A stretch of 64,000 nt of DNA from Halosolutus halophilus (GTDB taxonomy: Archaea > Halobacteriota > Halobacteria > Halobacteriales > Natrialbaceae), in assembly GCF_022869805.1 (NCBI RefSeq), contig NZ_CP094974.1, forward strand, positions 4,464,001 to 4,528,000. Direction: 5' to 3'. Shown here one piece after another: positions 1 through 9,378 of the stretch. The notes beneath the pieces were generated by a model. It was not told where the DNA came from. It ran no database searches and saw only the letters and a list, made by a program, of their open reading frames with translations. Numbering within the stretch: position 1 is the first letter of the stretch; each line of letters opens with the position of its first letter. The position numbers and the translations under genes were made by a program.

Positions 1-478
1 CGGCGTCGCGCATCTCGTCGATCTCCGCCCGCCACGCGGTCTGGAGGTCGTCGTCGAGACAGAGGTCCTCCTCGCCGTTCGCGGTCGTACAGGGGGTGAC
101 CACGCCGTGTTCGAGGAAGAACGACTCGGGTTCGACCGGTTCGAACTGGTCGGACGCCCCGTCGGTTTCGTGCCCCGTCTCGCCGGTCTCGACGGCCGGA
201 GCGCCCGGTTCGGGGGCCTTGTCGAATTTCGCGAGCAGCCAGTCGGGGAAGTACTGCTTGGTCACCGTCGGCGTTCCCGGTACCAGGTACCCCCGGAAGT
301 AGATCGCTGCCAGCGAGACGAGGAGCACGACGGGGGCGATCGGCGGCGAGATCGCGGCGACGGCCGCCGCGAGCACGGCCGCGATCACGACGTTGACGAT
401 CGTACACGGAGTGCAGCGGTTCTCACCCGTGTACTCCGGTTGTCGGAGGCGATCGAGAGCGAGCGAACTGTCTGCCAT
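1..478 (-). CDS. Membrane protein, cut by window edge
   Basis: The reading frame starts at the ATG whose complement is 476-478 and is still open at base 1, so the C-terminus is missing. The visible part has a short N-terminal stretch with a CTPC cysteine pair (around residues 22-25), two hydrophobic segments (about residues 28-62), then a soluble acidic tail rich in Glu, Thr and Gly. I do not recognise the family; the CxxC just before the first helix could bind metal or form a disulfide. It follows the DUF424 gene on the same strand after a 64-base gap and may share its transcript. Confidence 0.7.
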   Translation of the reverse strand, partial: MADSSLALDRLRQPEYTGENRCTPCTIVNVVIAAVLAAAVAAISPPIAPVVLLVSLAAIYFRGYLVPGTPTVTKQYFPDWLLAKFDKAPEPGAPAVETGETGHETDGASDQFEPVEPESFFLEHGVVTPCTTANGEEDLCLDDDLQTAWRAEIDEMRDA

Positions 479-542
479 ACCGATTCAGTGCGCGGCGGTT
501 TGCAAAAAGGTTGGTATCGATCGTCCACGCGATGTCAGGAGG

Positions 543-836
543 CTAGTACATCCGAAGCAACTGGGCGTGTCGCGTCGCGCCTACCTCGAGGACGTTCGCC
601 TCATCGACGAACCCTTCCTCGACGGCGAGTTCTACGGCGCGGGTGCCGACGATGTTGGCGACGGTGGCCCGTGCGAGGCTGTCGATCACGGCGCTTTCGT
701 CGACCGCGTTACCGCCGTAGAACTCCTCGGTGACGGTCAGCGAGAGGTCGCCCTCCTCGAACGTCTCGCCGAGGACGTCCTCGTCACAGACCGCGACCAG
801 CAGCCCCTCCTGTGTCTCGCGTTCGTTGACGATCAT
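543..836 (-). CDS. DUF424 domain protein
   Basis: A 97-residue protein beginning MIVNERETQEG. It matches the archaeal DUF424 family, whose members share the pattern LVAVCDEDLLGxTFEEGDL...SEEFYGG, clearly visible here at residues 11-41. The molecular function is unknown; the family often lies near translation genes. An in-frame GTG at 845 would add three residues and would directly follow the stop of the upstream TPR gene; I prefer the ATG at 836 because family members begin with this MxV strand. The short distance to the TPR gene indicates co-transcription. Confidence 0.85.
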   Translation of the reverse strand: MIVNERETQEGLLVAVCDEDVLGETFEEGDLSLTVTEEFYGGNAVDESAVIDSLARATVANIVGTRAVELAVEEGFVDEANVLEVGATRHAQLLRMY

Positions 837-845
837 GCCTGCCAC

Positions 846-1694
846 TTATTCCAGTCTCCACTCGTCGTCGCCCTCGCCCTCCCGGACGCGATCGACCCGT
901 TCGATATCGCTCTCGCCCATCGCGCCGGGCTGACCGCCCTGGCCCTGCATCTCCTGGCGTTCCTCGACGAGGCGCTGTTCGGCCCGCTCGCGCATCTCGT
1001 TGGCCTCGTCGGCGATCTCTTCGGCCTCGTCGTACTCGCCCAGTTCCTCGAGGATGCGGGCCTTCTCCTCCAGGACCTGGGCGTTGCGCATGCCGAGGCG
1101 AACCGCGTTGTCGATACAGTGCAGCGCTTCCTCTGCCAGGCCCCGCTCGGAGAGGAAAAAGGCGCGGTTGAACCAGCCCTCGGCGAACCGCTCGTCGATT
1201 TCGACGGCGCGTTCGGCGTGTTCGAGGGCCTGCGCGGTCTCGCCGAACTCCCAGAGCGCGTACGCGAGGTTCGTCTCCGCCGTCGCGGCGTGCTCGCTCG
1301 AATCGTCGATCCGCAGCGCTTCGCGGTGGGCTCCGATCGCCTCGTCGTACTCCTCGAGTTCGGCGTGGGCGACGCCCTTGTTGACCCACGCCTCCTGTTC
1401 GACGCGATCGTCCTCGGCGAACCGGGCGGCCCGCTCGAAGGCGTCGGTGGCCTGCTCGTAGCGGTTGATCTGCATGTAGTTCAGGCCGACGTCGAGCAAC
1501 TCGTCCGCGTCGACCTCCGCCTGGTCGATGTTGTGCTCGTCGAGCGTGTCGGTGACCACGCGCGAGTCGACGGGATCGACCTTCGAGGGGTCGACGCCCA
1601 GTTCCGGCGGATCGAGGTCGAACTCCTCGTAGGGATCGTCGAAGCCCTCCCCTTCGGAGAAGGGGTGATCGCGATCGCCCTCTCGGTCAGTCAT
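846..1694 (-). CDS. Tetratricopeptide repeat protein
   Basis: A 282-residue, very acidic cytoplasmic protein. After an acidic N-terminal tail of about 65 residues it carries four to five TPR-like helical pairs (roughly residues 65-235) with the usual Trp/Leu-Gly-Tyr and Ala-Pro-like positions, e.g. LNYMQINRYEQATDAFERAA and WFNRAFFLSERGLAEEAL. The C-terminus is a Glu/Gln-rich helix followed by a glycine-rich stretch. TPRs are protein-binding scaffolds; no partner is evident. A longer upstream frame exists but runs antisense through the neighbouring oxidoreductase, so the ATG at 1694 is the start. Confidence 0.88.
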   Translation of the reverse strand: MTDREGDRDHPFSEGEGFDDPYEEFDLDPPELGVDPSKVDPVDSRVVTDTLDEHNIDQAEVDADELLDVGLNYMQINRYEQATDAFERAARFAEDDRVEQEAWVNKGVAHAELEEYDEAIGAHREALRIDDSSEHAATAETNLAYALWEFGETAQALEHAERAVEIDERFAEGWFNRAFFLSERGLAEEALHCIDNAVRLGMRNAQVLEEKARILEELGEYDEAEEIADEANEMRERAEQRLVEERQEMQGQGGQPGAMGESDIERVDRVREGEGDDEWRLE

Positions 1695-1774
1695 GAGCGG
1701 AATGTGGCGGCGACGACTGTTAAGGGCTGCGACCCGGGTTTCGGCGGCGCCGTACGCCGCGTCGAACGCGGTTC

Positions 1775-3448
1775 TCAGGCGTTCCCGCCGAGGCGTCTGG
1801 TGGCCGTCCGGAGCGACTGTGTCACCGCTCCCGGGTGCGGCAGTCCGAGGCGGTACCGGACCCGGTCCTGGCGTTTGAACGGGTCGAACACGGCGGGCTC
1901 CTCGAGGTCCCAGATCCGTGCGCGGGTGTCCCGGCTCCCGCGTCGATCGCAGATCGCGTTCGCTGCGCGCCGGCCGGCCTCGTTGGCCGACTCCATCGAG
2001 GCCAGATCGGTGTTCGTCCGCACGTAATCGCTCGCCAGCGTGAGGTTCCTCGCGCCGACGTCGGCCGGCGGCCGGTTCCGCAACGAGCCCACGGTGTTGA
2101 TCAACAGCGGTGACCGATTCTCGACGCCGCCGTCGTCGACGGCTTCGCCGTCCGCTCGTCGCGTCTCCGACGCAACGCCGGTCTCGACGATCGCCGGATC
2201 GAGGAACCAGTCGACGAGCAACTCGTCCGTCAGTCGCCTCTCGGGCCCGTTCAGGTGTGCTTTCAGCTGTTCCCAGATCTCCGTCGCGATCTCTTCTCGC
2301 GTACACGCCCGCGCCGGCTTCCCGTAGAGGATCCCCGGCGTGTCCCAGTCGGACGCGATCACCGAGAGCACGCCCTCGACCCCCTCGGGGCCGCGTTCGT
2401 CGAGGTCGTGGCCGGTCCAGAACTGTCGCTGGGAGATCGACGTCAGCGCCCAGGGCGCGTCGGCGTAGACCTGGTGCCCGCGGGTCAACGCGACGTCCTC
2501 GGAGAGGTAGAACTGGATGCCGTTCATCCAGGCGGTCTCGAGCCGATCGATCCGATCGAGTTCCGGTGCGGCCCGACGCAACTCCGGCGTGACGACCTCG
2601 GGGGCGACCTCGACCGGGACGGCGAGGACGTACTCGTCGGCCGTGACCGTCCTTCCGTCTGCCAGCACGACGCCGGTAACGCGTCGACCGCCGGACTCGA
2701 GTCGCTGCACCGGGGTGTCCGGATGGAACTCGACGCCGATCGTCTCGAGGTACCGGACCCACGGATCGATCCAGGCCTCGCTCGTCGGCGCGTTCAGCAC
2801 CCGCTCTGTCGGCCGGGCCGGATCCAGCTGGCCGAACAGCAACTGCAGGTAGATCGTCCCGATGGTCCGGGCGCTCCCGACCTGTGGGCGGAGCGCGACG
2901 AGCGACTGCGTCGTGGCGGCGAGTCGCTCGCGAAACTCCCGGGAGCGGTTCTCGGCGTCGATGAACGTCCACCAGGAGACGTCGTCGAGTTCCCCCTCGC
3001 GGCGCTCCTCACACGCGGTCAGCAGGTACAGCAGCCGTTCGAGCAGGAACCGAACGTCCTCGGGAGGTAGATCCTCGGCGAACGCCGGGCGGAGCGCTTC
3101 GAGCCAGCCGCGCAGCGAGTCGGGCGTCTGGGTCTCGGCGACCTGCCCCGGACTGTCGATACTCGCGATGAGCGTCGCCTCGGTCTCCACGAGGTTGTCC
3201 GCGACGGTGCCGTGACCGTCGGGAATCCGGCCCATCGTGTCGACGACGTGGCGGTAGAACGCCGGAAAGAACCGGAATCCGTGTTCGCCGTGAAGCGATT
3301 CCGGGTCGTCCGCGATCGGCATCGATCGGGCCTTCCCGCCGAAGCGGTCGTTCGCCTCGAAGACGGTCACGTCGAAGCCGCGCTCGGCGAGTTCGTGCGC
3401 CGCGGTGAGTCCGCCGATCCCGCCGCCGAGTACGGCAACGTCGGTCAT
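1775..3448 (-). CDS. FAD-dependent oxidoreductase, phytoene desaturase/HpnE-like
   Basis: 557 residues. The N-terminus is a classic FAD-binding dinucleotide fold (VAVLGGGIGGLTAAHELAERG, then an acidic residue at the end of beta 2 in VFEAND) followed by RFGGKARS, typical of the amine oxidase/carotenoid desaturase superfamily. GEHGFRFFPAFYRHV at about residues 55-69 is characteristic of the plant-type phytoene desaturase and hydroxysqualene dehydroxylase-like subgroup. The C-terminus contains the second FAD contact (NLTLASDYV...MESANEAGRRAA). Substrate is not determinable; a role in isoprenoid or carotenoid chemistry is an inference from the family. It is followed on the same strand by the TPR gene after 80 bases. 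Confidence 0.85.
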   Translation of the reverse strand: MTDVAVLGGGIGGLTAAHELAERGFDVTVFEANDRFGGKARSMPIADDPESLHGEHGFRFFPAFYRHVVDTMGRIPDGHGTVADNLVETEATLIASIDSPGQVAETQTPDSLRGWLEALRPAFAEDLPPEDVRFLLERLLYLLTACEERREGELDDVSWWTFIDAENRSREFRERLAATTQSLVALRPQVGSARTIGTIYLQLLFGQLDPARPTERVLNAPTSEAWIDPWVRYLETIGVEFHPDTPVQRLESGGRRVTGVVLADGRTVTADEYVLAVPVEVAPEVVTPELRRAAPELDRIDRLETAWMNGIQFYLSEDVALTRGHQVYADAPWALTSISQRQFWTGHDLDERGPEGVEGVLSVIASDWDTPGILYGKPARACTREEIATEIWEQLKAHLNGPERRLTDELLVDWFLDPAIVETGVASETRRADGEAVDDGGVENRSPLLINTVGSLRNRPPADVGARNLTLASDYVRTNTDLASMESANEAGRRAANAICDRRGSRDTRARIWDLEEPAVFDPFKRQDRVRYRLGLPHPGAVTQSLRTATRRLGGNA

Positions 3449-3791
3449 TGGCGGGAACTGGGACGTCGATCGAAATAACCGGCAACCCTAACAATGAACG
3501 GACGGCGGTCGCCGTCGAAGTCGTGCGACGACGCCGAACAGCAACCAAAACGGCCGGCAACCGTTCGACGCCCTCCCGGGAATAATCGGACTACTCGAAC
3601 GACTTCTCGCAGGTCAATCTGGCGTCGACTCGCGGCTGACGATCGGGAGTGCCTCACGCTGGCGTGACCGGATCCCGTCCGGCGAGACAGCGATCCGCGG
3701 CGTGTTCCGGTTCGGTGCAGACGTGCGAGCCATCTCCGGCGTGACGAGCGGCGGGCAACGAGTGATAAGGCGCGCCGGCATACGGTTTCGT

Positions 3792-4355
3792 ATGAGCAAG
3801 CGACTGTTCGTCAGCGTCGACCTGCCCGACGACCTCGCGGAACCGGTCGCCGACCTCCAGGACGAGTTTTCGGACGCGAGCGGGCTCAAATTCACCGATC
3901 CGGAGCAGGTCCACGTCACGCTGAAGTTCCTCGGCGACGTGGACGACGATCGGCTCCCCACCCTCGGGGACGAACTCGCCGCCGCAGTCGACGATCCGAA
4001 CGTCGACCCCTTCACCGTCCGCTACGGCGGGCTCGGCGTCTTCCCCGACCTCGACTACATCAACGTCGTCTGGTTCGGGGTCGAGACGGGCGGCGAGGAG
4101 CTTACCCGGCTCCACGAGGCGATCGAGGACCGGACGACGGCGATGGGGTTCGACGCCGAATCCCACGAGTTCACGCCTCACGTCACGCTCGCGCGGATGG
4201 AACACGCCGGCGGGAAGGAGCACGTTCAAGATATCGTTCGCGACCGAGATCCGACGATCGGCGAGTGCCGCGTCGAAGAGGTCCGACTCACCGAAAGCAC
4301 GCTGACGTCTGACGGGCCGGTCTACTCGACGGTCGAACGGTTCCCGCTCGAGTGA
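3792..4355 (+). CDS. thpR: RNA 2',3'-cyclic phosphodiesterase (2'-5' RNA ligase family)
   Basis: 187 residues starting MSKRLFVSVDLP. The two HxT catalytic motifs of the 2H phosphoesterase superfamily are visible: HVTLKFLG near residue 40 and HVTLARM near residue 130. Family members open cyclic 2',3'-phosphates to 2'-phosphates and can ligate tRNA halves with 2'-5' linkages in vitro. Length and motif spacing match the ThpR family. The ATG at 3792 is chosen because it begins the first conserved strand; a longer frame from 3702 has no support. It is a single-gene unit, convergent with nothing close. Confidence 0.93.
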   Translation: MSKRLFVSVDLPDDLAEPVADLQDEFSDASGLKFTDPEQVHVTLKFLGDVDDDRLPTLGDELAAAVDDPNVDPFTVRYGGLGVFPDLDYINVVWFGVETGGEELTRLHEAIEDRTTAMGFDAESHEFTPHVTLARMEHAGGKEHVQDIVRDRDPTIGECRVEEVRLTESTLTSDGPVYSTVERFPLE

Positions 4356-4689
4356 TTCGGGCCGCCGCGTGGCATGGCCGTCGCTGCGCGATCCGACTGT
4401 GCGTGGCCCGCCGTTTTTCGCGCAGGCGGGTGTACCCGCCCCGGTCAAGTTGTGATCGACGTCGACACCATCGAAAGTGACTGGAAACAGATATATGATA
4501 TGTCGATACTTTCGGCCGTCTGTAGCCGGTCCCTACGGTCATCGTAACCGGATTAAACCGTCTGTAAACCCACTAATTCAGGAAATACAGAACTGGGTAT
4601 GATGTCGGTTCCTAGTGTAGCCCATCTAGTACGATGGCGTCCGCACCCGAATCCGCGGACGGATCGATCGATCTCCACAGGGGGCTCCC

Positions 4690-5631
4690 ATGACGGCCGA
4701 TCCGGACGGCAAGGTGACCGCGAGCGATCGCCTCGTGACGCGCAGAGACGTGATCGTCGCGCTCGGCGGCGCGGCGGCCGCGTCGACGGTCGGCGTCGAC
4801 GGGGTAACCGCACGGGAGGCACCCCTTCACGTGCGGATCTATCCCGGTCCCGTTCCGCTTCGCGCCTGGGCGCGATACCGGTTCGAGGGGATGTCCCGGA
4901 ACTGGCCGCCACCGTTCGGGGACGCGATGACGGTCGTCGAGGAGGCCTTCGAGCAGGTGCTGTCCCACGCGCGGGAGCGATCCCGGCTCACGGACGTCGA
5001 CCTCCGGGTCGAGCGTGGACGGCGAGTCCGCTTTCCGCTCTCGGCGGCTGAACCGTCGCTCGAATCCGTCGTCCCCTCTCGGAGGACGGTGCTCGACGTC
5101 TTTCGCGACCAGGTACGTCAGCGCGACGTGGGGTCGGAGACGACCTGTCACCTGCTGCTGTGCTGGGCCCCGTTCAACTTCCGACTGGGCTACGGCGGCA
5201 CGCATCCGTCGATCGATCGGGTCGGCCGCGTCGACGGTGAGGGTGCCTACACCGCGGTGAACGTCGGGGCGACGGCGTTCTGGGACTCGCGGGCGGTGAC
5301 CCGGAACATGGCTATTCACGAGACGCTCCACACCTTCATCTCGCCCGACGTCGCCGAAGCCGTGGGCGGGACGCCGTGTGACCACAATCTCGGCACTGCC
5401 GTTCGGACCGACGACGCGCTTCGGATCTCACCGATGGCGACTGCCTACGCCGGTCCCAATCGGTTCGACGCCGGCACTCGCTGGGAGGGCAGAGGGTGTG
5501 CGGATCACGACGAGTTCCACCGCCACGACGGCCACGAAGGGGTCGATCGGTACGCGTACACGACCCGGTTGAGCGAGGCGACCTGCGAGGCCGTCACGCG
5601 GTATCTCGAGCGTCAGCGGCCGCTGCCGTGA
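4690..5631 (+). CDS. Tat-exported putative zinc metalloprotease-like protein
   Basis: 313 residues. A twin-arginine signal ([16 protein letters not shown], about residues 17-32) points to folded export, with a likely cleavage after the Ala-rich core. The mature part contains AIHETLHTF near residue 213, an HExxH zinc-protease motif, and a downstream His/Asp-rich segment ([13 protein letters not shown]) that could supply further ligands. I do not recognise a named peptidase family; proteolysis is inferred only from the motif. The 334-base upstream region has no gene; it holds an AT-rich stretch near 4487-4510 and an AT-rich leader near 4550-4600 that may contain the promoter. Confidence 0.75.
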   Translation: MTADPDGKVTASDRLVTRRDVIVALGGAAAASTVGVDGVTAREAPLHVRIYPGPVPLRAWARYRFEGMSRNWPPPFGDAMTVVEEAFEQVLSHARERSRLTDVDLRVERGRRVRFPLSAAEPSLESVVPSRRTVLDVFRDQVRQRDVGSETTCHLLLCWAPFNFRLGYGGTHPSIDRVGRVDGEGAYTAVNVGATAFWDSRAVTRNMAIHETLHTFISPDVAEAVGGTPCDHNLGTAVRTDDALRISPMATAYAGPNRFDAGTRWEGRGCADHDEFHRHDGHEGVDRYAYTTRLSEATCEAVTRYLERQRPLP

Positions 5632-5652
5632 TCGCCGTCGAGATGGACAAGA

Positions 5653-5658
5653 TTTTAA
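5653..5658 (+). promoter_or_regulatory. TATA-like box of the L39e operon
   Basis: A TTTTAA core lies 27-32 bases before the L39e ATG at 5685, the spacing expected for an archaeal promoter with a leaderless or nearly leaderless transcript. No Shine-Dalgarno is evident immediately before the ATG, which fits leaderless initiation. Confidence 0.5.
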
Positions 5659-5684
5659 GCCAGCGTGGGCTACGTCCGGCTACT

Positions 5685-5837
5685 ATGGGTAAAAAATCGA
5701 AGGGCAAGAAGAAGCGTCTTGCCAAACTCGAGAACCAGAACAGCCGCGTTCCGGCCTGGGTCATGATGAAGACCGACATGGAGGTCCAGCGGAATCCGAA
5801 GCGACGCAACTGGCGGCGCAGCGACACTGACGAGTAA
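5685..5837 (+). CDS. rpl39e: 50S ribosomal protein L39e
   Basis: 50 residues, the family's normal length: [15 protein letters not shown], then the conserved [12 protein letters not shown] and the basic [11 protein letters not shown] tail. L39e is a small basic large-subunit protein of archaea and eukaryotes that lines the exit tunnel. It opens the cluster L39e-L31e-aIF6 with a two-base gap to L31e, so the genes are surely co-transcribed. The much longer upstream frame in the same phase overlaps the preceding gene and is not the protein. Confidence 0.97.
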   Translation: MGKKSKGKKKRLAKLENQNSRVPAWVMMKTDMEVQRNPKRRNWRRSDTDE

Positions 5838-5839
5838 TC

Positions 5840-6118
5840 ATGAGTGCGAGTGACTTCGAGGAGCGCGTGGTAACCGTGCCGCTCCGTGACGTCAAGAAGG
5901 GGGCCAACCACGAGGCCGCCGACCTCGCGATGCGACTCGTCCGCGAGCACCTCGCGAAACACTTCGCCGTCGACGAAGACGCCATTCGACTGGACCCCTC
6001 GATCAACGAGGAAGTCTGGTCGCAGGGCCGAGCGAACCCGCCGCGGAAGCTCCGCGTTCGCGCGGCGCGCTTCGACGAAGAGGGCGAAGCCGTCGTCGAG
6101 GCCGAGGTCGCCGAGTAA
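5840..6118 (+). CDS. rpl31e: 50S ribosomal protein L31e
   Basis: 92 residues, [18 protein letters not shown]..., with the family core of [20 protein letters not shown] and the [22 protein letters not shown] segment. L31e is a large-subunit protein that sits at the tunnel exit near the SRP and chaperone docking site. It lies between L39e and aIF6 with gaps of two bases on each side. Length and acidic composition are typical for haloarchaea. Confidence 0.97.
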   Translation: MSASDFEERVVTVPLRDVKKGANHEAADLAMRLVREHLAKHFAVDEDAIRLDPSINEEVWSQGRANPPRKLRVRAARFDEEGEAVVEAEVAE

Positions 6119-6120
6119 AC

Positions 6121-6786
6121 TTGCAACGTCTCGCCTTCGCCGGGTCGGCGTACGTCGGGGTGTTCGCCCGTGCGACCGACTCGTGCGTGCTCGTTCGCCA
6201 CGACGTGGACGACGACGTCGTTGCCGACCTGACCGACGAACTCGGCGTGCCGGCGATCCAGACGACCGTCGGCGGTTCGTCGACGGTCGGCGCCCTAGCG
6301 ACGGGCAACGAGAACGGGCTACTCGTCAGTTCTCGCGTCCTCGAGACCGAGCGCGATCGACTCGAGGACGCGGTCGACGTTCCCGTCGCGGAACTGCCGG
6401 GGAACATCAACGCCGCCGGGAACGTCGTGCTCACCAACGACTCCGGCGCGTACGTCCACCCCGACCTCCCGCGGGAGGCGGTCCAGATCGTCAACGACAC
6501 GCTCGAGGTGCCCGTCGAGCGCGGCGACCTCGCGGGGGTCCGGACCGTCGGCACGGCCGCGGTCGCGACGAACGCAGGCGTGCTCTGTCACCCGAAAGCC
6601 ACCGACGAGGAACTGGACGTCCTCGAGGACGTCCTGGACGTCCGGGCCGACGTCGGAACGGTCAACTACGGCGCACCGCTGGTCGGCTCCGGACTGATCG
6701 CGAACGAGAACGGCTACGTCGTCGGCGAGGACACCACCGGGCCGGAACTCGGCCGGATCGAGGACGCCCTGGGCTACCTGGACTGA
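6121..6786 (+). CDS. eif6: Translation initiation factor aIF6
   Basis: 221 residues, the usual length of archaeal IF6, an anti-association factor that binds the large subunit and blocks premature joining with the small subunit. The pseudo-fivefold repeats are visible as recurring units ([53 protein letters not shown]). The start is TTG at 6121, two bases after the L31e stop; the sequence [15 protein letters not shown] aligns with the family N-terminus, so no later ATG is better. Third gene of the ribosomal transcript. Confidence 0.96.
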   Translation: MQRLAFAGSAYVGVFARATDSCVLVRHDVDDDVVADLTDELGVPAIQTTVGGSSTVGALATGNENGLLVSSRVLETERDRLEDAVDVPVAELPGNINAAGNVVLTNDSGAYVHPDLPREAVQIVNDTLEVPVERGDLAGVRTVGTAAVATNAGVLCHPKATDEELDVLEDVLDVRADVGTVNYGAPLVGSGLIANENGYVVGEDTTGPELGRIEDALGYLD

Positions 6787-6877
6787 CGATCGTTCCGGGT
6801 CGATTTCGCTTCTTCGGACTTCTCCAGTCGTTGCCGCGCGTTCTCCGTCCTCTCTAGCTACTGCCAGTCAACTGCCG

Positions 6878-7189
6878 CTATTCGGGCTCGAATCGGTGCA
6901 AGACGACCTCGCTGTCGTCGTCCCACTCGAAGTTCTCGTGGGCTCGCTCGAGCAGTCGGCGATAGGCCTCGAGATCGTCCATTCCTTCGGCCCGTGCATC
7001 CTCGTCGGTCAGATCGCCCAGCGTACGATCGGTCACCTCGCACACCTCGAAGGTCGTGTCGTCGATCGTGAACGTGTCGCCCGCCGCGGCGTACTGATGG
7101 CCGCGATGAATCTGCGTGACCTCGCCGTCGAGGGCCCGCTGGCGCATCCGATCGCTCGGCAACAGGTCTGCGGGATCGATCTCGCTCAT
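6878..7189 (-). CDS. ASCH domain protein
   Basis: 103 residues. The N-terminal DPADLLPSDRMRQRALDGEVTQIHRGHQYAAAGDTFTIDDTTFEVCEV pattern fits the ASCH/PUA-like beta-barrel family proposed to bind RNA (ASC-1 homology). It is transcribed against the surrounding ribosomal/SRP genes, sitting in the gap between aIF6 and L18Ae. An RNA-linked role in translation is an inference from fold and location. The start MSEIDPADL at 7189 gives a full-length domain. Confidence 0.8.
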   Translation of the reverse strand: MSEIDPADLLPSDRMRQRALDGEVTQIHRGHQYAAAGDTFTIDDTTFEVCEVTDRTLGDLTDEDARAEGMDDLEAYRRLLERAHENFEWDDDSEVVLHRFEPE

Positions 7190-7329
7190 GGCTCGTCGTT
7201 CTCCCGCGCGTCGGAAAACCGTTGGCCTCTTCTCGTCGGGTAATCCGCGGCAACGCGACGCGTTCGATCGCGCCCCGGCCGTCGAATGGGAAGGGAAGAT
7301 TCTTCCGGCTGCCTGCCGGAGGGGAAGAC

Positions 7330-7506
7330 ATGAGTGAGTTTACGGTCAGTGGTCGGTTCAAGAGCCGCGACGGATTCGCGGAGTTCGAGACGACGATCGA
7401 CGCCGAGAACGAGAACGTTGCTCGCGAGCACGCCCTCTCACAGCTCGGAAGTCAGCACGGACTCAAGCGAACCGAGATCGACCTCGAGGAGGTCGCCGAA
7501 CGATGA
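7330..7506 (+). CDS. rpl18a: 50S ribosomal protein L18Ae (LX)
   Basis: 58 residues, the small archaeal LX form: MSEFTVSGRFKSRDGF, then NVAREHALSQLGSQHGLKRTEI. The protein belongs to the large subunit near L5/5S rRNA. The ATG at 7330 directly precedes the conserved first strand. Its stop overlaps the prefoldin start by four bases (ATGA), so prefoldin alpha is translationally coupled to it. Confidence 0.95.
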   Translation: MSEFTVSGRFKSRDGFAEFETTIDAENENVAREHALSQLGSQHGLKRTEIDLEEVAER

Positions 7507-7961
7507 GCAGTCAACAGCAACTCCAGCAGCTCTCCCAGGAACTCCAGGAAATTCAGGAACAGATCGAGGCCCTGCAGGGGTCCGTCGAGGGGATCCAGCA
7601 GGAGAAGACCGAGGTCGACGAGGCCATCGAGGCCCTCGAGACGCTCGAGTCGGGCTCGACCGTGCAGGTGCCACTCGGCGGCGGCGCGTACCTCCGCGCG
7701 GAGATCCAGGACATCGACGAGGCGATCGTCGAACTCGGTGCCGACTACGCCGCGGAGTTCGAGCAGGACGACGCCGTCGACGCGCTCGAGAACAAGAAAG
7801 ATCACCTCGACGATCGGATCGACGAGGTCACGTCGGAGATTTCCGAACTCGAAGCCGAGAGCGACCAGCTCGAACAGCAGGCCCAGCAGCTCCAGCAGCA
7901 GGCGATGCAACAGCAGATGCAGCAGATGGGCGGTCAGCAGGGCCAGGGCCCCGATGAATAG
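7503..7961 (+). CDS. pfdA: Prefoldin alpha subunit
   Basis: 152 residues forming a two-stranded coiled coil (about residues 1-45 and 95-145) with the beta-hairpin core between (GSTVQVPLGGGAYLRAEI). This is the archaeal prefoldin alpha architecture; with beta subunits it forms a hexamer that hands unfolded proteins to the thermosome. The C-terminal helix ends in a Gln/Met-rich repeat, which is common in haloarchaea. It overlaps rpl18a by four bases and precedes ftsY by 26 bases, the usual archaeal order. Confidence 0.95.
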   Translation: MSSQQQLQQLSQELQEIQEQIEALQGSVEGIQQEKTEVDEAIEALETLESGSTVQVPLGGGAYLRAEIQDIDEAIVELGADYAAEFEQDDAVDALENKKDHLDDRIDEVTSEISELEAESDQLEQQAQQLQQQAMQQQMQQMGGQQGQGPDE

Positions 7962-7987
7962 TCGCGTAGGGACCACCACCGATACCC

Positions 7988-9370
7988 ATGTTCGACAACC
8001 TGAAGGACAAGTTCGGGAGCTTCCGCAAAGACGCCGAAGAGGCCGCCGAAGAGAACGTCGAGGATGTCGACGAGAGCGAACTCGCCGAGGACGAACTCGC
8101 GGAGGGCGAGCGTGCCGCCGGCGCGGACGCGTCGACGCCGGGAGCCCCCGATACCATCCCCGAGGAGTCGGCGGAGGCGGCCGAGCCACGGGCGGATCCC
8201 GACGCTGCAGCCGCTACCGATACGGCGAGCACACGGGCCGAGCCGGACGCCGAGACGGATTCGCAGGTGAGCGACGCACAGGAGTCGCCAGCGGCGGCGA
8301 CGGCCGACCCGTCACCGACACCCGAAGACGAACAGGAGTTCGAGGCCGCGCCCGCCTCCGGTCCGGAGGCCGACTTCGACGAACCGGGACCGGAGGCCGA
8401 CTCCGCCGAGTCGGCCTCCGACGACACCGAGGCTGCCGACGCTGACGCCGAGACTCCCGAAGACGAGGCCGACGAGAACAACTCGACCGGTTTCGGCCGG
8501 AAGGCCAGGTCGCTCGTCCGGGGGAAGTTCGTCATCGAGGAGGAGGACCTCGAGGGCCCGCTGCACGAACTCGAACTGGCGTTGCTCTCGAGCGACGTGG
8601 AGATGAGCGTCGCCGAGGAGATCCTCGACAATATCCGCGACGAACTGGTCGGAGAGACCCGCACGTTCACCACTTCGACGGGCGACGTGGTCGAGGAGGC
8701 GCTTCGAGATGCCATCTACGACGTGATCAGCGTCGGCCAGTTCGACTTCGACGAGCGCATCGCGATAGAGGACAAACCCGTCACGATCGTCTTCACCGGC
8801 GTCAACGGCGTCGGGAAGACCACCTCGATCGCCAAATTGAGCCGCTACTTCGAGGAGCGGGGCTACTCGACGGTGATGGCGAACGGCGACACCTACCGCG
8901 CCGGAGCCAACGAGCAGATCCAGGAACACGCCGACGCTCTCGATACGAAACTCATCAGCCACGAGCAGGGCGGCGATCCCGCCGCGGTGCTGTACGACGC
9001 CGTCGAGTACGCCGAGGCCAACGACGTCGACATCGTCCTCGGCGATACGGCCGGCCGACTCCACACCAACGAGGGCCTGATGGACCAACTCGAGAAGATC
9101 GGCCGCGTCGTCGACCCCGACATGACGCTGTTCGTCGACGAAGCCGTCGCGGGCCAGGACGCCGTGAATCGGGCCCGCGAGTTCGACGAGGCCGTCGAGA
9201 TGGACGGCGCGATCCTCACCAAGGCCGACGCGGACTCCAACGGCGGCGCGGCGATCTCGATCGCCCACGTCACCGGGAAACCGATCCTCTTCCTCGGCGT
9301 CGGGCAGGGCTACGACGACCTGGAGCGGTTCGACCCCGAGGAGATGGCCGATCGGCTGCTCGAGGAGTAA
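7988..9370 (+). CDS. ftsY: Signal recognition particle receptor FtsY
   Basis: 460 residues. The first 160 are a very acidic low-complexity domain rich in Ala, Glu, Asp and Ser. The NG domain follows: helical N domain, then the P-loop GVNGVGKTTSIAKLS (about residue 275), the ANGDTYRAGA insertion motif, DTAGR, TKADAD and the GVGQGYDDLERF end. FtsY binds GTP and pairs with SRP54 (encoded about 20 kb away) to deliver ribosomes to the membrane. A 26-base gap separates it from prefoldin alpha. Confidence 0.97.
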   Translation: MFDNLKDKFGSFRKDAEEAAEENVEDVDESELAEDELAEGERAAGADASTPGAPDTIPEESAEAAEPRADPDAAAATDTASTRAEPDAETDSQVSDAQESPAAATADPSPTPEDEQEFEAAPASGPEADFDEPGPEADSAESASDDTEAADADAETPEDEADENNSTGFGRKARSLVRGKFVIEEEDLEGPLHELELALLSSDVEMSVAEEILDNIRDELVGETRTFTTSTGDVVEEALRDAIYDVISVGQFDFDERIAIEDKPVTIVFTGVNGVGKTTSIAKLSRYFEERGYSTVMANGDTYRAGANEQIQEHADALDTKLISHEQGGDPAAVLYDAVEYAEANDVDIVLGDTAGRLHTNEGLMDQLEKIGRVVDPDMTLFVDEAVAGQDAVNRAREFDEAVEMDGAILTKADADSNGGAAISIAHVTGKPILFLGVGQGYDDLERFDPEEMADRLLEE

Positions 9371-9378
9371 CGCGGTTC

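Noticed and set aside
393-2027. Long plus-strand frame across DUF424 and TPR genes
   Set aside because: It is the complement of real minus-strand genes with recognisable family patterns; its own composition is LVDRG-type shadow.
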